Part shown: positions 41,309-44,241 of the stretch, one piece after another | How positions within the stretch are numbered: the stretch's first letter is position 1 | How the letters are laid out: the number at the start of each line of letters is the position of its first letter | Assembly (NCBI GenBank): GCA_046758865.1 | Contig: JBHIBD010000010.1 | Location: 1-44,241 of the forward strand | Source of the DNA: JBHIBD01 sp046758865 | GTDB taxonomy: Bacteria > Planctomycetota > Brocadiia > Brocadiales > Bathyanammoxibiaceae | Length of the DNA: 44,241 nt | Direction: 5' to 3' | Made by a program: the position numbers and the translations under genes | Notes under the pieces: model-generated | Database searches by the model: none | What the model was told of the DNA's origin: nothing | Seen by the model: the letters and a program-made list of their open reading frames with translations, nothing else

Positions 41309-42128
41309 GGGAAAGCTATACCAGAGGTTTAGCTCCTTTCATAGGGTAAGCCACTTTATGCTAATCGTGAGCTTCTTTGGCCTAGTGCTTACGGGGATGC
41401 CCTTAGCCTTTCAGGACCAGTCGTGGGCACGTTGGCTATACGAGACCATGGGTGGCTACCCCACCGCCGGTTATATACATCGCATCTGTGCGGGAATAAC
41501 ATTCTTCTGCGCCTTCCTGCACTTTGCTTATTGTTCATACCTTATATTTGTAAAGGGGCAGGCCGCAAATATCATCTGGGGCGCTGATGCCATCATGTTG
41601 CAGCCCAAGGACGTCGGGGATGTTGCGGCAGACCTGAAGTGGCTCTTGGGACTCGGACCTCGTCCCGCCTTTGACAGGTGGATATACTGGGAAAAATTTG
41701 AGTACCTCTCCCTGCTCTGGGGCACGATAGTAATGGCCCTTACAGGTTTCATGCTGTGGTTCCCGACAACCTTCTCAATAATACTGCCTGGCTGGGCCAT
41801 GGACATGGCCCTCATAGCCCATAGATACGAAGCAGTTCTCGCTGCAGCCTTCGTATTTACCATACATTTCATTCACACACATCTACTTCCAGAAAAAGTA
41901 CCTGTCGATGAGACCATGTTTACCGGTGCTGTAAGTGAAGAGGAAATGCTGCACGAGAGGCCCTTACATTATAAAAGGCTTAAAGAGGCAAATCTACTCG
42001 AACAGTACGAAACACTGCCAAACGTGCCTCTTTCACTTATATCCAAGATAATTGCCGTACCTTTGCTGCTGATTGGGCTTTTCCTGACTAGCTTGATGCT
42101 TTCGTCGCTGCTCCTTAGCCTTATCTAG
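41298..42128 (+). CDS. Membrane cytochrome b (formate dehydrogenase gamma/HyaC-like family)
   Basis: The 276-residue protein has about five membrane helices with conserved histidines: SFHRVSHFML, YIHRICAGITFF, FLHFAYCS, LIAHRYEAVLAA and TIHFIHTHLL. This fits the diheme cytochrome b subunits that oxidise or reduce quinone (FdnI, HyaC, PhsC and related families). ATG at 41298 is preferred, with GAGGG at working distance; the GTG at 41292 sits on that motif. It overlaps the heptaheme gene. Together they would move electrons between the quinone pool and the periplasmic hemes; no catalytic subunit is present. Confidence 0.87.
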   Translation: MTTEGKLYQRFSSFHRVSHFMLIVSFFGLVLTGMPLAFQDQSWARWLYETMGGYPTAGYIHRICAGITFFCAFLHFAYCSYLIFVKGQAANIIWGADAIMLQPKDVGDVAADLKWLLGLGPRPAFDRWIYWEKFEYLSLLWGTIVMALTGFMLWFPTTFSIILPGWAMDMALIAHRYEAVLAAAFVFTIHFIHTHLLPEKVPVDETMFTGAVSEEEMLHERPLHYKRLKEANLLEQYETLPNVPLSLISKIIAVPLLLIGLFLTSLMLSSLLLSLI

Positions 42129-42266
42129 TCAGATGAATTGGACTACATAGAACCCAGGAGACATGGGGTATGCTAGACATAAGTTACTTACTACGAAAGT
42201 ATTATGATTTTGACAACACATTGTAGTACAGACCAATCCAGGGTAAAAAAAACTGGAAAAAAATGT

Positions 42267-42294
42267 TTGATTTATTCAGAAGTGTGAGTATAAT
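42267..42294 (+). promoter_or_regulatory. Candidate promoter for the cysteine-rich protein
   Basis: TTGATT (42267-42272) and a perfect TATAAT (42289-42294) are spaced by 16 bases. It is placed 58 bases before the GTG at 42352, in an otherwise gene-free gap of 223 bases. Confidence 0.6.
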
Positions 42295-42351
42295 TTCTCT
42301 TTGCCTAAACCAAGACTGCCTGGACGATTGTAAAAGGAAGGGGGTGAAAGA

Positions 42352-42879
42352 GTGAGGAGGGTTATAATAGCAGGTCTAGGTGTACTCCTTGCCTTCTGCT
42401 TTGTTGCTTCACAAGTGGTGTTAGCTGAGGAGGGAAAGCCCTGTCCAAAGAAAAAGATAGTCAAGAAATTTTGGTGTGATACGTGCAAAAAGATTAGGGA
42501 GTTTAATGATTGCCCGTCCCAGGATTATGTTTGGGATTGGGAGGCGCATAAAGCAAAGGCAGAGGAAAATCCCCACGCAAACCTACCTGAAGCATGGGGT
42601 TGTCAGTCCCAAGGTTACTACTGCATAAGGTGCGGTAAGTGTTATCCACGACCTGGTATCTGTTGGGACTGCAATGACGATACCGAGAGCAGGAAGGACT
42701 TTGCAAGGGTGGTGTTCAGGTGCCCAGACGGCCATGAGCACTATGAGCCCGGCACTGGCTTCAAATTGATGGAAGGGCGTTACGAAGAGCAGATGGAAGA
42801 CGCAGGTAATTGCCCAACGTGTGGGAAGCATATGGAGATAATCTGCACAAAGTCCGGGACCTGCCCACACACGACGTAA
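42352..42879 (+). CDS. Secreted cysteine-rich multi-CxxC protein
   Basis: The 175-residue protein has a signal sequence (VIIAGLGVLLAFCFVASQVVLA) and 16 or so cysteines after it in several CxxC units: FWCDTCKK, YYCIRCGKCYPRPGICWDC, FRCPDGHEH, GNCPTCGKH and a final CTKSGTCPH. The late part, from FRCPDGHEHYEPG to CPTCGKHMEI, resembles heavy-metal-binding domains of the YTCPMHP-type in spacing and style. No named family is recognised with confidence; a periplasmic metal-binding or electron-transfer protein is possible. GTG at 42352 follows AAGGAAGGGGG. It is followed after 49 bases by the YVTN beta-propeller gene. Confidence 0.7.
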   Translation: MRRVIIAGLGVLLAFCFVASQVVLAEEGKPCPKKKIVKKFWCDTCKKIREFNDCPSQDYVWDWEAHKAKAEENPHANLPEAWGCQSQGYYCIRCGKCYPRPGICWDCNDDTESRKDFARVVFRCPDGHEHYEPGTGFKLMEGRYEEQMEDAGNCPTCGKHMEIICTKSGTCPHTT

Positions 42880-42928
42880 CTCATTATAGTTCATCATGTA
42901 CATGTAATAGTGGAGGAGGGTTCAGTAG

Positions 42929-44065
42929 ATGAAACAAAAGACATTATTTTCAGGTTTGATAGGTGCCGCAGTACTTTCCGTGGCACTTATTCTCATACAA
43001 ACAACAGACGCAGGATATATCCAAGGTACCCGCGTAAAGACAGAACACCCCTCACCATTCAGCATTACCATCTCACCCGACGGGAATACCCTTTTTGTCG
43101 TAAACCAGTCGGGCCACAGTGTTACCTTCATAGATGCAAAGGCGCGGAAGGTAATAGGTGAGGTAGCCGTACATATCCAGCCTGAGTCTGCGGTCTGCAC
43201 ACCGGACGGTAAAACCCTTTACGTCTGCAATGCAGAAAGCGATAGCGTCTCCGTGATAGATATTGCCTCAAGAAAAGAGACTAAGGAAATCAAGGTAGGC
43301 GACTGGCCATGCGGGATAACATGCAACAAGGACGGTTCCAAGGTCTATGTAACCTGCTCCGGAAACCTCTGGAACAAGGTGGACATCATTGATACCAGCC
43401 GCAACGAAAAGGTTGGCGAGATTGAGGTCGGGTATGGTCCGAGGGGCCTTGCCCTATCACCCGATGGAAAGATGGCTGCTGTTATCAATGATACTGTGGG
43501 TTCCATCAATAGAACTGTAGGCTTCATAGACCTCGCCGCAAACAAGATGGTAGACGTGAGGACACTCCGCCACAGCGCCAACCTCAGGAGTATTGCCTAT
43601 TCACCTGATGGGCAGTTCGTGGTGGTTACGTTCATGAAGCCAAAGAACTGGCTACCCGTCTGCGAGGCAGAGAACGGCGAGGTGTTTACGAACAACATAG
43701 CCGTTATAGAGACCAGACCCGGTGGCAAGGTCGCCCAGCTCCCTCTGGACGAGCTAAACAATTACGACGGAACACCTTACGGTCTTCAGATTGGTCCAGA
43801 AGGGAAGTACCTCTACATTGCCGTGCGTGGTATGCACAGGGTCACTATCCTGGACTTCGAGAAGATAAGGGAAATCGTGAGCAGCAACACCCAGGAGCAG
43901 CTCGACACCTTGACACACGACCTGGATTTTGTAAATCACTACCTAGTGCAGAGAGTCCCTACTGGATTGGGACCCAGCTGGTTGGTACTTTCACCTGATG
44001 GAAAGTACTGCTACACATCCAACTATTTCTCTAATAACGTATCAGTTATAAGGACTCCACTATAA
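42929..44065 (+). CDS. Secreted YVTN-type beta-propeller protein
   Basis: The 378-residue protein has a signal sequence (LIGAAVLSVALILIQTTDA) and seven-bladed beta-propeller repeats with motifs such as PFSITISPDGNTLFVVNQSG, PESAVCTPDGKTLYVCNAES, PRGLALSPDGKMAAVI, LRSIAYSPDGQFVVV, PYGLQIGPEGKYLYIAV and PSWLVLSPDGKYCYTSNYFS. These belong to the YVTN/cytochrome d1-like group, though no heme motif or d1-heme ligand set is seen. It could be a surface or periplasmic scaffold of the cytochrome cluster. GGAGGAGGG precedes ATG 42929. Confidence 0.85.
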   Translation: MKQKTLFSGLIGAAVLSVALILIQTTDAGYIQGTRVKTEHPSPFSITISPDGNTLFVVNQSGHSVTFIDAKARKVIGEVAVHIQPESAVCTPDGKTLYVCNAESDSVSVIDIASRKETKEIKVGDWPCGITCNKDGSKVYVTCSGNLWNKVDIIDTSRNEKVGEIEVGYGPRGLALSPDGKMAAVINDTVGSINRTVGFIDLAANKMVDVRTLRHSANLRSIAYSPDGQFVVVTFMKPKNWLPVCEAENGEVFTNNIAVIETRPGGKVAQLPLDELNNYDGTPYGLQIGPEGKYLYIAVRGMHRVTILDFEKIREIVSSNTQEQLDTLTHDLDFVNHYLVQRVPTGLGPSWLVLSPDGKYCYTSNYFSNNVSVIRTPL

Positions 44066-44080
44066 TGACCTTAGTGGAGT
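44054..44080 (+). terminator. Hairpin at the end of the YVTN propeller gene
   Basis: ACTCCACTA (44054-44062) pairs with TAGTGGAGT (44072-44080) around a nine-base loop and overlaps the stop codon. There is no T-run, so it may act as a pause or mRNA stabiliser rather than a full terminator. Confidence 0.5.
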
Positions 44081-44146
44081 AATACCTGAAACTGGACAAA
44101 TCAAGCAATTTTGTGTGAGGCTTTAGGAAAAGGAGGGTGAGAAAGC

Positions 44147-44241
44147 ATGCGTAAAACATTAGTATTTCTTGCAGCGGCTGCCCTCATGGTCTTTGGCGTT
44201 ATGGCCGCTAATGGGGTGATGGCGGGTGAGGCCAAGGTGGT
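44147..44241 (+). CDS. Secreted protein, N-terminal fragment (runs off window)
   Basis: ATG at 44147 follows AAAAGGAGGG by about nine bases and opens a frame that is still open at the last base, coding for at least 31 residues. It starts with a clear signal sequence (MRKTLVFLAAAALMVFGVMA, then a likely cut near NGVMAGEA). Only the export signal can be read. Its position suggests another periplasmic component of the cytochrome cluster. Confidence 0.75.
   Translation, partial: MRKTLVFLAAAALMVFGVMAANGVMAGEAKV

Noticed and set aside
1..44241. CRISPR arrays, rRNA, tRNA, transposases, prophage genes
   Set aside because: Looking through the intergenic regions showed no regularly spaced repeats, no tRNA T-loop/acceptor patterns and no transposase or phage motifs; only short palindromic repeats were found.

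Overview
This is a chromosomal window of about 44 kb from an anaerobic or microaerophilic bacterium with an outer membrane and a large repertoire of c-type cytochromes. Signs of this are an outer-membrane beta-barrel C-terminus at the left edge, at least five c-type cytochromes (two multiheme, one with a membrane cytochrome b partner), a cytochrome c'-like pair, an oxygen-sensitive 2-hydroxyacyl-CoA dehydratase activase, an aconitase-type hydratase and Fe-S/sulfur-transfer genes. The style (GldG/DUF4340 ABC module, DUF4416, many small secreted cytochromes) suggests a planctomycete of the anammox-related (Brocadiales-like) lineage or a similar deep anaerobic group. That placement is inference. 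Housekeeping genes (proS, ndk, pssA, dnaA, accBC, rpoZ-like) show that this is core chromosome. I saw no rRNA, tRNA, CRISPR array, transposase or prophage.

Layout. 1-264: end of a beta-barrel protein. 451-5243 (+): RNase H, then a sulfur/redox group made of a four-helix heme-copper-oxidase-like membrane protein, a DUF1858 protein, an Nfu-type scaffold, an ATC-hydrolase/V4R-like protein, a ThiF/MoeB-type E1 enzyme and a cysteine desulfurase. 5437-9681: histidine ammonia-lyase, two tandem secreted beta-propellers and, convergently, a glutamate formimidoyltransferase, so the first and last steps of histidine degradation flank the propeller pair. 9899-13552 (-): pssA, ndk, DUF4416, proS. 13770-15364 (+): three small secreted cytochromes ending in a strong terminator. 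15518-20080 (-): isochorismatase-like hydrolase, MBL hydrolase, tandem HD/HD-GYP protein, HtrA protease. 20211-26113 (-): an operon of an RpoZ-like protein, ABC ATPase, ABC permease, GldG-like protein and a DUF4340 protein of five repeats, closed by a terminator. 26557-33020 (+): an acidic zinc-ribbon protein, then a LeuC-like subunit, a 1406-residue CoA-dehydratase activase and a LeuD-like subunit. 33124-33951 (-): OGG1-like glycosylase. 34473-39207 (+): DnaA with an altered DNA-recognition motif, M24 peptidase, AccB, AccC. 39489-44241 (+): a respiratory cluster of a c554-like cytochrome, a seven-heme membrane-anchored cytochrome, cytochrome b, a secreted cysteine-rich protein, a YVTN beta-propeller and the start of another secreted protein.

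The most notable points are the activase gene inserted between the two subunits of an aconitase-type enzyme; the cytochrome cluster with non-standard CXCH and CX3CH heme motifs; a REPIN-like double hairpin four bases before the hutH start codon, plus dispersed relatives of another repeat; a DnaA lacking the Asp of its DHTTV signature; and a two-domain HD protein whose halves have lost complementary parts of the active site.
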